Shown: positions 18,601 to 29,500 of the stretch, piece after piece
How positions within the stretch are numbered: the first letter of the stretch is position 1
Layout: the number at the start of each line of letters is the position of its first letter
NCBI RefSeq assembly: GCF_019219825.1
Contig: NZ_JAHUXH010000015.1
Location: 100,512 to 164,511, forward strand
From: Streptomyces sp. TRM70350
GTDB lineage: Bacteria > Actinomycetota > Actinomycetes > Streptomycetales > Streptomycetaceae
Direction: 5' to 3'
Length of the DNA: 64,000 nt
The notes under the pieces: model-generated
Seen by the model: the letters and a program-made list of their open reading frames with translations, nothing else
What the model was told of the DNA's origin: nothing
The model's database searches: none
Program-made: the position numbers and the translations under genes

Positions 18601-21600
18601 CGCCGCGGGCGGTCGGCCGACTCACCAGCACATCGACCGGGACGTCCGCGCCGTACCGGCGCTGGATGTCCTGGGCCAGCCGGATCATGGTGAACGACGT
18701 GGCGCCGAGCGCGAAGAGGTCCTCGTCCGGGTCCACCGATCGCCGCTCCAGCAGCTGGGCGGCGAGCGTGGCGACGTCCTCGGGGCTCGGCCGTGGTCCG
18801 GGCTCGGCATCGGCGCGGCCGACCGCGATGGCCGGCATGGCGGCGTCGGCTGCGGCGGCGATGCCTGCCGGTGTCGGGCGCTGCACCAGGGCTTCCAGGG
18901 GCACGTCGATGCCGTACCGGCGCTGGATGTCCTGGGCCGGCCGGATCATGGTGAACGACGTGGCGCCGAGCCGGAAGAGGTCCGCGTCCTCGGCGACGTG
19001 CTCCATGCCGAGGAGACGGGCGGCGGCCATGGCCACCCGGTCCGGTGGGAGGGAATCGGGCGTCCCCGTGAGGTCCGCGCCGGCTGCCGGTTCCCCGGGG
19101 CCGGGCGCCGTGTCCTCCTCGGGGCCGGCGTCGAGCAGGCGGCGCGCGGCGGCGCGGTCGAGCTTGCCGTTGGTGGTCAGCGGGAGGTCCGCGGCGAAGA
19201 CGAGACGGGACGGGACCAGTGCCGCGGGCAGCACACGGGAGAGTTCCTCGCGGACCGCGGCCGCCGCCGGCCGCCGGTCCGGTGCGCTCCGGCACAGCGC
19301 GGCCAGCTCCTGGTCGCCGCCCGGGCCGGTCCGCGGCAGCACCCGGGCGTCGTCCACGCCCGCGACGGCCCGCAGCGCCGTCTCGACCTCCTGCGCCTCC
19401 ACCCGCAGCCCCCGGATCTTGAACTGGTCGTCCCGGCGGCCGAGGAAACGCAGCAGACCGTGCTCGTCGACCCGGCCCAGATCGCCCGTGCGGTACAGCC
19501 GGCCGCCCGCGTCCTCCGGGAACGGGGACGGCACGAAGCGCTCGGCCTCCGCCTCGGGCCGACGGTGGTAGCCGAGCCCCACCGCGGGGCCGCCGACGCA
19601 GATCTCGCCGACGGCGCCGGCCGCGACCGGGCGCAGGCCGGCGTCGAGCAGATGGATGGTCGTGTTGTCGATCGGGCCGCCCAGCGGCACGTCCGAGCCG
19701 GACCATCCCGGCGGGCAGGCCCAGTGGGTGACGTCGATGGCGGCCTCCGTCGGCCCGTACAGGTTGTGCAGCTCCGTGCCGGGCAGCACGTCCTGGAAGC
19801 GGCGCACGGTGTCCGCCGGCAGGGCCTCCCCGCTGGCCAGCACGAGCCGCAGCGACGTCGCCTTCGCCGCGCCCGGCTCGTCGAGGAAGAGCGACAGCAT
19901 CGACGGCACGAAATGGCTGACGGTGATGCCGGCTTCAGCGAACCAGCGGGCCATGGCGGCCGGGGAACGATGCGCCCCGTGCCGGGCCAGCACCACGCAG
20001 GCGCCCGCGAGCAGCGGCCAGAAGAACTCCCACACGGACACGTCGAAGCCGCACGGCGTCTTCTGCGCGACACGGTCCCCCGGCCCGAGCCGGAACCGCT
20101 CCTGCGCCCAGTGCAGCCGGTTGCCGACGCCCCGGTGGGCGTTGGGGCAGCCCTTCGGACGGCCGGTGGTCCCCGAGGTATAGATCATGTACGCCGGATC
20201 CTCCGGGCCCGCGCCCGCCACCAGCTCCCCGGCGTCCTCCGCGTCGATCCGCGCGCGGTCCGCCGTCACGTCCACCACCCGGACCGGCAGCCCGTCGAAG
20301 ACCGTACGGAGTACGGAGTCGGTGATCACCAGCCGGGCCTCGCAGTCCTCCGCCAGCAGGCGGGTACGGGAGCGAGGGTTGGCCGGATCGAGCGGGACGT
20401 AGGCGGCGCCCGCCCTCACCACCGCCAACAGCGCCACCACGAGGTCCACGGACCGCTCCAGGTGCACGGCCACGCGGTCGGCCACCCCCACGCCGGCCGC
20501 CCGCAGGTAGCGGGCGAGCCGGGCGCTGCGGGCGCCCAGCTCCCGGTACGTCAGCTCCTCCGCCCCGGCCCGCAGCGCGACCCGCCCCGCGTGCTCGGCC
20601 AGCGCCTGCTCCAGCCGGTCGGCCAGCGTGCGGCCGGGGGCGAAGTCACGGGCCCGGCCGATGAGGGGCTTCTGCGGCGGCGGCTCGCCGGTGTCCTGCG
20701 TCGGCTCCCGCTCGCAGAGGTTGCGCAGGGTGCGTGCGTAGTCCGCGAAGAGGGTGTCCAGGAGGCCGTCGGGCAGGGCACCGGCGCGTACGTCCCACTG
20801 GCACACCAGGGTGTCGCCGACGAACATCGGCACCTGGTCGACGGCCACCCCGGAGGTCTGCGACTGGCTGTACCGCAGCTCCACGCCCTGCCGGCCGCGT
20901 GCGGGCCGCTCGGACGGGAGCCGGGTGAACACCACCGGGAACGGTGACACTCCGCCCGGCTCGCGCCGGGCGCGTTCGCGGGCCGCGATCAGGCCGTCGG
21001 CCCGTTCCGCGCGCGCCAGTTGGCCGCGCAGCCGCTCCGCCACCGCGCGGGCCCGGTCGGCGAGGTCCTCCGGCAGGGTGTCGTCCACGACGAGCCAGCT
21101 CAGCCGCGTGAAGTCGGCGAGGAGACCGTCGACGCCGGGCGGCCCGGAGGGCCGGTCCCAGGAGACGACGACCACGGTGAACGCCTCGTCGCGGGGGCAG
21201 GCGCGGCGCCAGACGTCGCAGTAGACGGTGAGCAGCAGGACGTCCAGCGGCACGCCCCACCGGTCCGCGAGGCGCCGCAGGGCCCGCCAGTGAGGCAGGT
21301 CGAGCCGCCGGTGGGCGCCGTGCGCCCCGGCCGCATCCGGCGGGGCGGCGTCGCGGCGGACCGGCGACGGACCGGGGGGCGCGGTCCGCAGCAGGGCGTC
21401 CCATTCGGCGCGGGCGGTGCCGGCCGCCGGCCCACGCGACGCGCCGTCCCGGTCGCGCAGGAACGCGGCGAAGGACGCGCGGGGCCCGGACAGCACCGCC
21501 GCGGGCGGCTCCCCGGAGTGCAGCCGGAACAACTGCTCGAACAGCAGGGCGACCGAACGGGCGTCGGCCACCAGCGCGTCCAGCAGAACGTGCAGGACCA

Positions 21601-23506
21601 CCGAGCCGTCCGGCAGGGCGGTGGTCGCAAGACGCCACAGCGGACCGTCGTCCAGCGGCATCGGCGTGGCGGCAAGCCGGGCCCGCTGGTCGGCCAGCGC
21701 CCGTTCCGCCTCCGGGGGTGTGGCGCCGGACAGGTCGTGGTGCGGGACGCGCGGCAGCGCGGGATCGGCCGGGGCGGGCTCCACCGCCAGCGTTCCGTCC
21801 GCCCGCACCCGGCTCCGCAGCGCCGGGTGGTGCCGCACCAGCAGCCGCCACGCCTCCCCGAGCCGGTCCAGGTCGGGCCGCTCCAGGCGGAACTCCTGGT
21901 GCACCCGGGTCTCCCCGGCGGCCCCCCGCACGGTGGTGCGCCCGACGAGGTACGCGGTCTGCAAGGGGGTGAGGGGAAGCCCCTCGGCCGCGTCGCCGCC
22001 CTCCGTGTCCGTCCTTCCGCCCGTCCTTCCGCCCGTGCCCAGCAGCACCGTCATGTCGCCGAGCGAGGCGATCTCCTCGGGGGACACGCGGGCCAGCGTC
22101 TCCAGGGCGCCCGCCATACGCGCGAAGAGGTCGTCGGCGACGCCCGGACCGAGGCGTTCGTCGTCGCAGTCGAAACTCACGTGCAGTTCGTCCCGCACCT
22201 CGTGGAGCAGGCACTCCAGCCACACTCCGGGCGTACGGGTGCGGCCTGTCCCGGTCCCGGCGGCCCCGGCCCAACCGGCCTCCTGCGACCCGGATCCGGA
22301 CCCGTGGTCGGCAGCGAGGGTGCCCAGCATGCTGGTGAAGACGAAGGGCGGCGGCTCCAGTGCCGCCCCCTGCCGCGCCTGCTCCCGCAACGCGCGCACC
22401 CCGCTGACCGCGCCGTGCTCCAGGTCCGCCCACAGCTGGTCGCGCACGGCGCCGGCCAGGCGGGCCGGCGGCCCGGCGGGCTCGGGTGCCAGGAACACCG
22501 ACGTGGACACGAAGGGGCCCACCATCTGGGCGACGTCGGGGTGGAGCGGCAGCCGGTTGTAGGTGGTGACCACGACCGGTACGGGACCGCCGTCGGCCAC
22601 CTGGCCGCAGTGGCGCGCCGCACCGGTCCGGTGCAGCAGTCCGCCGTACAGCGTCAGCAGCAGCGCGGACGGGGTGACGTGCAGCGCCGAGGCGTGCGCG
22701 GTGACGCCGTGCCAGGCATCGGCCGGCAGGCGCAGGGTGAGCCGCCGTCGCGTCGCGGAACACGGCGGACGAGGGGCCGTACGGCCGTCTTCCGGTGCTC
22801 CGGCGTCGTCCGCCGGTGCGCGCTCGGGGCGCCGGGGGCCGAGCGCGGACAGCTTGTGCCGCCAGTAGGCCCGGGCCGCCCGGGTCCGGTCCCCGTCCTC
22901 ACGGGAGCGCAGTGCCCTGACGTAGTCGCCGAAGCCGAACGTAGGCGGACGGGGCTCCCGTCGGCCGCGGTAGAGCGCGTACCAGCGCCGCAGCAGCAGG
23001 GACACGCTCGGGCCGTCGACCGTCATCTCGTCCACCGCGAGGTGCACCCGGCTGCGGCCGCCCGGCAGCAACGCCAGCGTCACCGAGAACAGGGGCCAGC
23101 GGTGGACGTCGAAGGGGGCGGTACGGCCCTGCTCACGCAGCTTCTCCAGCTCCGCCGCCCGAGTCGGCTCGTCGGCCTCCCGCAGGTCCGTCACCGCGAT
23201 GCGATAGCGCGGCACCGACCGCCGGATCCCCTGGCGGCCGTCCGGCAGCACCTCGGCGCGAAGCATTCCGGTCTCGGCGACCAGGTCGTTCCAGGCGTCC
23301 TCGGCCGCGGACGGGTCGAGGCCGTCCGCCTCGAACTCCAGGTAGATCGCGGCGGCCGACTCCGGTTCCAGGAAGCGCCCCACGTAGTATGCCTCCTGAA
23401 CGTCCGTCAGGGGGAAGACGTCCTCCCACGCCCCCGGCGCCTCGGCGGCGGGGGAGGGTACCGGCCCGGCGGTGCGGGGCCCGGTGTCGTGTCGGATGGG
23501 CTGCAC
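15620..23506 (-). CDS. Oxazole-forming NRPS with non-elongating KS: Cy-Cy-A(Ser)-PCP-PCP-Ox-KS0-ACP
   Basis: This 2628-residue protein begins with two heterocyclization domains (DEMTVD near 160, DALVAD near 646). An adenylation domain follows (about 950-1455) whose code reads D-V-W-H-L-S-L-I-D-K, the bacterial serine code. Then come two near-identical PCPs (LGATSF near 1515 and 1600) and an FMN-dependent SagB-like oxidase (about 1660-1885, with PSAGGLYP and GHMAQ). A KS-like domain (about 1890-2290) keeps Cys in DSGCASG, but its HGTGT motif reads SATGA, so it should not elongate. An ACP (LGVDSLRL near 2510) ends it. Serine would be cyclodehydrated and oxidised to an oxazole, then passed through KS0 to the terminal NRPS. 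The GTG start lies 9 bases after the upstream stop, with SD GAGGAG overlapping that stop. Confidence 0.92.
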   Translation of the reverse strand: MQPIRHDTGPRTAGPVPSPAAEAPGAWEDVFPLTDVQEAYYVGRFLEPESAAAIYLEFEADGLDPSAAEDAWNDLVAETGMLRAEVLPDGRQGIRRSVPRYRIAVTDLREADEPTRAAELEKLREQGRTAPFDVHRWPLFSVTLALLPGGRSRVHLAVDEMTVDGPSVSLLLRRWYALYRGRREPRPPTFGFGDYVRALRSREDGDRTRAARAYWRHKLSALGPRRPERAPADDAGAPEDGRTAPRPPCSATRRRLTLRLPADAWHGVTAHASALHVTPSALLLTLYGGLLHRTGAARHCGQVADGGPVPVVVTTYNRLPLHPDVAQMVGPFVSTSVFLAPEPAGPPARLAGAVRDQLWADLEHGAVSGVRALREQARQGAALEPPPFVFTSMLGTLAADHGSGSGSQEAGWAGAAGTGTGRTRTPGVWLECLLHEVRDELHVSFDCDDERLGPGVADDLFARMAGALETLARVSPEEIASLGDMTVLLGTGGRTGGRTDTEGGDAAEGLPLTPLQTAYLVGRTTVRGAAGETRVHQEFRLERPDLDRLGEAWRLLVRHHPALRSRVRADGTLAVEPAPADPALPRVPHHDLSGATPPEAERALADQRARLAATPMPLDDGPLWRLATTALPDGSVVLHVLLDALVADARSVALLFEQLFRLHSGEPPAAVLSGPRASFAAFLRDRDGASRGPAAGTARAEWDALLRTAPPGPSPVRRDAAPPDAAGAHGAHRRLDLPHWRALRRLADRWGVPLDVLLLTVYCDVWRRACPRDEAFTVVVVSWDRPSGPPGVDGLLADFTRLSWLVVDDTLPEDLADRARAVAERLRGQLARAERADGLIAARERARREPGGVSPFPVVFTRLPSERPARGRQGVELRYSQSQTSGVAVDQVPMFVGDTLVCQWDVRAGALPDGLLDTLFADYARTLRNLCEREPTQDTGEPPPQKPLIGRARDFAPGRTLADRLEQALAEHAGRVALRAGAEELTYRELGARSARLARYLRAAGVGVADRVAVHLERSVDLVVALLAVVRAGAAYVPLDPANPRSRTRLLAEDCEARLVITDSVLRTVFDGLPVRVVDVTADRARIDAEDAGELVAGAGPEDPAYMIYTSGTTGRPKGCPNAHRGVGNRLHWAQERFRLGPGDRVAQKTPCGFDVSVWEFFWPLLAGACVVLARHGAHRSPAAMARWFAEAGITVSHFVPSMLSLFLDEPGAAKATSLRLVLASGEALPADTVRRFQDVLPGTELHNLYGPTEAAIDVTHWACPPGWSGSDVPLGGPIDNTTIHLLDAGLRPVAAGAVGEICVGGPAVGLGYHRRPEAEAERFVPSPFPEDAGGRLYRTGDLGRVDEHGLLRFLGRRDDQFKIRGLRVEAQEVETALRAVAGVDDARVLPRTGPGGDQELAALCRSAPDRRPAAAAVREELSRVLPAALVPSRLVFAADLPLTTNGKLDRAAARRLLDAGPEEDTAPGPGEPAAGADLTGTPDSLPPDRVAMAAARLLGMEHVAEDADLFRLGATSFTMIRPAQDIQRRYGIDVPLEALVQRPTPAGIAAAADAAMPAIAVGRADAEPGPRPSPEDVATLAAQLLERRSVDPDEDLFALGATSFTMIRLAQDIQRRYGADVPVDVLVSRPTARGVAEAVAPPAVSSAGTAPDGRGTPDAAGAPDVRIAFDAAAKAAFKAERRSLRRFGPDRRRVGLDLPPDRTPPARPVRSVREFAEGPVDLGSLSRLALAFTELGPDSGGRRPYPSAGGLYPVQVYVYVKPGRVTGAAAGVYYLDPVARSLVLLAEGDVIDAECHVRYNRLVFDGAAFGLFLVSTPAAIAPAYGKVLAARYTAIEAGHMAQAAMERAGGLRLGLCPVGDMDFASVRSHFALDDGQELLVSLWGGALPDADDVPPDAVAVVGFAARLPGTDPADSVAGLARLLTEGRTAIGPPPAARAPHRPVRTDRGGASVGAYLDDVGDDEPGESGIPDDTAPAVDPQERLLLATVRACLENAAVRADRLAAAGPVGVFTGAMWHDHARGRGNDGTAAVPTGTGLAHRVSHVFDFSGPSLVMDSGCASGLAAVEAAVRSLRTGQCTAAVAAGANLVLDPSHLEFLAQAGLLAESADSRPFSDRSDGWIPGEGIGAVLLKPLARALADGDPVHAVVRGGACRHAGRTRDYGMPGPERLEETVRAALADAGLSADAIGYVETSATGAALNDALELDVLGRVFGDRPRPLPVGSVKGVLGHMEAASGFGQLARVLAQFRRGRLLPTPVPDTGGDGTLAGGGGRVRLVRAEEDAHPPRWVLVNSFAGTGGYVSLVVEAPPPRTAAPAPDGPVTLPLSADTPTELTRYALRLAAFVEEARPPLPAVVTALCRGRRPRACRAAVVATADSVVPALRELAARVPAEDGAVVVRAAGNTPPDVPDGWLTGADSPWPLTTDPAAALPPTPVPVRRRPGDTSRATPVPVTEPEEQRPGQSPPAADRTPVTRSPGTGHEGALHRTAEVVARVTGLPAGRLDASTDLLSLGVDSLRLVRIARAIAGEGGRAPTLTALYEQPLLGAIAEAAFGRSTGARAPDAPGGPGPRDEPEVLGAPAAHLPHDEPALAADLDIDALDEAELDVLLARHAGSRPLPTAAPTPVEET
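18650..18710 (-). repeat. 61-bp direct repeat, copy in second PCP
   Basis: This segment encodes the phosphopantetheine helix of the second PCP. It matches 18911-18971 at 60 of 61 positions, the difference being CCAG versus CCGG. The identity shows recent duplication or conversion of the tandem carrier. Confidence 0.9.
18911..18971 (-). repeat. 61-bp direct repeat, copy in first PCP
   Basis: Partner of 18650-18710, 261 bp away, the period of one carrier domain plus linker. The sequence outside the repeat is more diverged. Confidence 0.9.
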
Positions 23507-23515
23507 TACGGCTCC

Positions 23516-26500
23516 TCAGGACTCGGGACGGTGGAGCGAGGGCGGCAGACCGTTGCCGGCGATCCGCCGGGCGATCGCGGCGAGCGGGGCGTCACCGCCG
23601 AGCAGGTCCAGCGGGAGCTCGACTCCGAACTCCTCCTCGGCGGCGAACCGCAGACTCATCAGGTTGACCGAGTCCATCCCCGCCTCCACCAGGGACCGCC
23701 CGGCGTCCACGTGGTCCCGCCGCCCCGGAACGCGCGGCACCACCAGGTCCTCCAGCCGCCTGAGCACGTCCTGGTACCGGCCGTCCCCGGGACTGCCGCG
23801 CCCCGGGGAACCGTCGCCGTCCCGGTCCGCCGGCACCGGCCGGGACACCTCGCCGGGCGCGGCCGACGCGGACGGTTCGGCCGGTAAGGGCGGCGTCGCC
23901 GGCTCGCGCGGCACGGGCGGTGCAGTCGGCTCGGACGGCTCGGGTGGCGCCGTCGGCTCAGGCGTGGAAGCGGTCGGGGCGGGGTGGTCCGGGCCCGTCG
24001 TGGTCACCCAGATGCGGCGGCGCAGGAACACCGTCGGCGGGAGGGAGACGATCCGTCCGGGCGCGGTGAGGTCCGCCCAGCGCACGGGGACGCCCTGCGT
24101 CCACATCCGGCCGACCCGGCCGACGGCACCCGCCGCCCACAGCGAGGCCACGAACGCACGCAGCGGCGCGTCGTCCCGGAACGACTCCGGGTCCGCGGCC
24201 GCCACGCGTACGTCGTTGAGATGCGCCCCCGCCGGCAGTGCCTCACCCCGCGCCCCCGAGGCGGCCACCCCCGCGAGGGTGCGGGCCAGTTCCGGCACGG
24301 TGCGCGCGGTGACCGCCAGCCGGCACGGCTGCTCCGCCCGCCCGCACCGCAGCGTGTACGCCAGGTCGTGCAGGTCGACGCCGGGTCCGGGCCCGTCGGT
24401 GTCCTCCAGCCAGGCGGCGAGCCGGCTGGCGAGGGCGGTCAGGTGCTCCGGCGTCGGAGCGCGCAGCAGCACCAGTTCCTCGTCACCCAGGCCCTCGGAG
24501 GGCACCCGCGGCCGCCGGGCGCCGTCCTGCGGCACGTACTCCTCCAGTACGGCGTGCGCGTTCACGCCGCCCGCGCCGAACGAGCTGACGCCCGCGCGGC
24601 GCGGCACGGACACAGTGCCGTCCGGCCACGGACCGCCCTCCGTCGTCAGGGTGAACAGGGCGGGATCCAGGCCGAGCGCCGGGTTGGCGGGGTCGGCGTG
24701 CAGTGTCGGCAGCAGCTCGCCGTGCCGCAGGGACAGGACCGTCTTGGTCAGCGCGGCCAGCCCCGCCACCGATTCGCCGTGCCCGATCTGGGACTTGACC
24801 GAGCCGAGCGCGATGGGCCGGCAGTCCGCGGGACGGCCGCCGAACACCTCGGTGAGGGCCGCCAGTTCCACCGGGTCGCCGAGTTCCGTACCGGTGCCGT
24901 GCGCCTCGACCAGCCCGACGGTGGCGGGGTCGACACCGGCCCGGTCCAGCGCCCGGCGGATCACCCGGGCCTGGGCGCGTGGGCTCGGCGCCGTGTACCC
25001 GTGTCCGCGGCCGGCGTGCGCCACCGCCGTGCCCCTGACGACGGCGTACACCTGGTCCCCGTCGGCCAGCGCCCGGTGCAGTGGCTTGACCACGACCGCT
25101 CCGACGCCTTCCCCGGGGCCGAAGCCGGTGCCGCCGGCGCCGAAGGAACGGCAGCGTCCGTCGGGGGAGAGGAACCCGAACTCCTTCAGCAGCAGCATGC
25201 GCGACGGATGCAGATAGAGGTTGACCCCACCCACCACCGCGGCCGCGCACTCGCCCCGCGCGATCGCCTCCGCGGCCAGGTGCAGCGCCACCAGCGACGA
25301 CGAACAGGCGGTGTCCACGGGCTGGCTGGGGCCGCGCAGGTCCAGCAGGTACGAGACCCGGTTGGCCAGGCTCCAGTAGTGACCGGCGGGGACGGCGCGG
25401 TTGCCGCCGCTCCACGCCTCGACGCCGACCTTCTGGTAGTCGCTGGACGTGACGCCGACGAAGACGCCGACGCTGCGCGGCTCGCCCGTGGCGTCGCGCA
25501 GGTCGTCCAGGCGCTCCCCGAGCGCCCCCGCGTCCTCCAGAGCCTCCCATGCCGTCTCCAGGAACAGCCGTTCCTGCGGGTCCACCAGGGCCGACTCGTG
25601 GGCGGAGAGCCCGAAGAACTCCGGGTCGAACCGGTCCACATCCGTCAGGAAGTGGCCCCGGATGCCTTCCGTGCCGGTGCCCTGCGCGGCCCAGCGGTCC
25701 GAGGGCAACGGTCCGGAACAGTCCCTGCCCTCCCGGAGGTGGCGCAGGAACGCCGCGAGGTCGGCCGAGCCGGGATAGCGCCCGCTCATCCCCACCACCG
25801 CCAGCGCCGCGTCGTCCTCGGACCCGCCCGCCGACGGCGTCGGTCGCGGTGCCGGCCGGGCGGGGGGTGTGGGGGGCTGCGGGGGGGCCTGGGCCGGTGG
25901 TTCCGGCGGCCCCGGTGGGCGCGCGGGCGTGGTGGCGTCGTCCGTACGGTCCGCCAGGAGGGTGGCCAGGGCCGAAAGGGAGGTGGCGGCGAACACCTCG
26001 GCGCCCTCCACACGGCCGACGGTCCGGCTCAGCGCCGCGGCCAGGCTCCGGATCGTCACCGAGTCGAACCCCAGCGTCTCCAGCGGCGCGTCCATCCGTA
26101 CGGCGCCCTCAGGGGTTCCCGTCACCTCGGCCACGGCGCGGCGCACCAGGTCGGTCACGTGCCGGGCCCGCGGGCCGGAGCCGGTGTCCGGCACCCGCGC
26201 TTTCCCGGTCGTCTCCCGTGCCTCCCCGAGCACCGAGAACGCACGCAACGTCGCCTCCCACCGGGACCGCTCCCCGTGGAACACCGCCACCACGCCGGCG
26301 TCCTCCGGCAGCCGCAGCAGCGCCTCCAGGGCGGCCAGGCCCGTCCCGGCGGGCAGCGGCTCGGCGCCGGTGCGTTCACGCATCGCGGCGAGCACCGCGT
26401 CCGGGACCGTCATGCCCCCGTCGCGCCACAGCGGCCAGGCCACCGACAGCGTCCGACCCGAGCGCTCTCCGCGCGCCACGGCAGCGCACCGTTGTGCGGC

Positions 26501-29500
26501 GAAGCCGTCCAGGAAGCCGTTGCCCGTCGCGTAGTCCGACTGGCCGAGGTTGCCCACGGCACCCGACAGTGAGGAGTAAAGGACGAACAGGTCGAGCGGC
26601 AGCCCCGCCGTCGCCGCGTCCAGGGCCCGTACGCCGAGCGCCTTCGGTCCGATCACCGCGTCGGCGTCCTCGGGGCGCTTGCGCACCAGGTAGGCGTCCC
26701 GCAGCGTGCCGGCCGCGTGGAACACGCCGTCCAGCCGGCCCTCCGTCCGCAGGACGTCGTCGACCAGCGCACGTACGGCATCCTCGTCGGTGACGTCCGC
26801 CGGCACGTAGCGGACGTCGGCGCCCAGTGCCGCCAGTGCCTCGCGGTCGGCCTTCGCCAGCGCCTCCGGCGAGCGCCGTCCGCACAGCACGACCCGGGAC
26901 CCGCGTCCGAGCAGATGACGGGTCGTCAGCATTCCGAGGCCGCCGAGCCCCCCGGTGACCAGGTACACCGCTCCCGGCCGTAGCGGCGCGCCGGTGCCGG
27001 GTGGTGCGGCGGCGGGCGGCTCGACAGGGGCGAGCAGCCGGCTCAGACGGCGTCCTGTCCGCCGGTCGACGATCCGGCCCGAGCCGGGCTCCGGATCGGC
27101 GGCCTCCTGCGCGATCGTGGCCGCCTCGGCGGCACCCACGCCGTCCAGCAGCAGCGCCCGGCCCGTCAGCCGCGGGTTCTCGTGGGCGAGGGTCTGGACG
27201 AAGCCGCCCGCTGCCAGGGCCGTCGCCGGGTCCGCCGCGACCGCCACCACGTGGACCGGCCGCCTCCACAGCTCCGTCAGCACCTGCCGGACCGGCCCGA
27301 ACAGCGGCGCCCACCAAGTCGCCGAGTCGCCCGGCTCCAGAGCCACCACGACGGTCACCCGCTCGCCCGTTCCCGGCTCCGCCGCGGAGGCGGCAGTCTC
27401 GGGCGGTGCCCCGTCCGGCGCGACCCGGCGGACGGAACCGGACCACCGTGCCTCCAGCGCGGCGGCCAGCTCCTCCGGGCCGACCACCAGCAGCGGCCCG
27501 GCCACGGTGCCAGCGGATGCGGCCGGAGCCGGCACCCACTGCGGCGCATACAGGGTGATGCCGGGCAGCTCTGGGGCGGGGGCAGAGGCGGGGGCAGGGG
27601 CCGGGGCGGTGGGGGCCAGGGGCTGGGGTGCCGGTCCGGACACCGGTGCCTCCTCCTCGATCCAGTAGCGGTCGGTGGCCAGGACGGACCCGGGCATCGG
27701 CACCACCCGCCCCCGCCCAGGCGGGAACACCTCGGACCAGCGCACCGCATGCCCCTGGACGTAGAGCCGTCCCAGGGCCAGCAGGTCGTCCGCCGATGCC
27801 CGGGCCGTGGGGGCGAAGCGGTCGTACAGCCGACCCAGCATGGGTTCCTGGGCCCGTCGTACGCTGTCGCCGCCGTCCGCGCTGTCGGGGCCTTCGGGAG
27901 GAGAGACGACCCAGCGCTGCGAGGGCCGTCCCTCCGTGAACGCGGTGAGCGAGGCGCGCAGTTCCTCGGCATCCTCGGCGACGACGGCGAGCCGGTGGTC
28001 CTGGTGGTCGCGGCCGACCGCGAGGGTGCGGGCCACGTCGGTCAGCGCGGCGTCGGCGCCGGGCCCTTGGAGCCACGCCGTCAGGGCGCGGGCCTGGGCG
28101 GTGAGGAGGGTGTGCCGGTGTGCCGACAGGACGACCAGGGCGGGGCCGGGGACGGGAGCCGGGGCGGGCGTCGCGGGCGGCTCCTCCAGGACCACGTGGG
28201 CGTTGGTGCCGCTCAGCCCGAACGAGCTGACCGCGACCCGCCACGGCCGGGAGCCGTCCCGGACCAGGTCGACCGGCCCGTCGGCGACCCGGAAGGGACC
28301 CTGGTCGAAGGGGATGCGCGGGTTGGCCTCCCTGAAGTGCGGCGTGGCCGGCACCCGTCCGGTGGCCAGCACCTCCATCCCCTTGAACACGCCGGCCAGT
28401 CCCGCCGCCGCCGACGTGTGCCCCACGTTGGCCTTCACCGAGCCGACCGGGACACTGCGGGCCGGGAGCCCGGCAGGCGCGAACACCGCGTTGAGCGCGG
28501 CGAGTTCGATGGGATCGCCGAGCGGCGTCCCGGTGCCGTGGCACTCGACGTAGTCGATGGTGGCCGGGTCGACGCCGAACCGGCGGTAGGTGTCCTCGAT
28601 CAGCGCCGACTGCGCGTGACGCGACGGAGCGGTCAGACCGTTCGTCGCACCGTCGTGGTTGATGCCCGAGGCGCGGATCACGGCCTGGACCGGGTCGCCG
28701 TCGGCCAGCGCCCGGCGCAGTGGTTTCAGCAGCACCACCGCGCTGCCCTCGGCGGGCACGAACCCGTCGGCCGCCGCGTCGAACGGACGACATCGGCCCG
28801 TGGGGGAGAGCATCCCCGCCTTGCTCATGTACACGTAGGGAATCTCGGTCGTGTAGAGGGTCACGCCGCCGGCGAGCATCAGGTCCGCCTCGCCCAGCCA
28901 CAGCGCCTGGCATGCCAGGTGCAGCGCCACCAGCGAGCTGGAGCAGGCGGTGTCGACGGAGGCGACCGGCCCGGCCAGGTCCAGCAGGTAGGCCACCCGG
29001 GCGGCCAGGATCGACTGCGAGTTGCCCTGCATGACCTGCGGCATCCGGTGGTGCCGGCTGGACCGCTCGACGCGCAGCGCGTAGTCGTTGAGCATCACGC
29101 CCGCGTAGACCCCGCACCGGTATCCGGCCAGGGAGGACGGCGCGTACCCGGCGTTCTCCACCGCGCGCCGGCACTCCTGGAGGAACAACCGGGCCTGAGG
29201 ATCCGTCAGTTCCGCCTCGCGCCGTGTCATCCGGAACAGCTCGGCGTCGAAGGCCGCCGCGTCCGGGATCATGCCGCCCCAACGCGACAGCGACCTGCCG
29301 GGCGCCGTGGGGTCGGGGTCGTACCACCGGTCGACCGGCCACCGGTCCCGGGGCACCTCGGCCACCACGTCCGCGCCGTCCCGCACCAGCTTCCGGAACG
29401 CGTCGAGGTCGTCCGCGCCCGGAAACCTGGCGGAGCATCCGATGACGGCGACCGGCTCTCGATCGAGGACCCGCCCCGACGGGCCGGGATCGGCAGCGGC

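Noticed and set aside
15624..19706. In-frame extension of the terminal NRPS to a 3301-residue protein starting at 19706
   Set aside because: The extra part is an Arg/Gly/Pro-rich shadow of the oxazole NRPS in another frame. The ATG at 15623 overlapping the upstream stop begins a normal C-domain protein.
17375..20947. Long plus-strand frames inside the minus-strand PKS/NRPS genes (also 3591-5003, 5362-6645, 32391-36203, 38186-43093, 43181-46753)
   Set aside because: All are low-complexity Arg/Gly/Gln-rich translations opposite genes with clear catalytic motifs.
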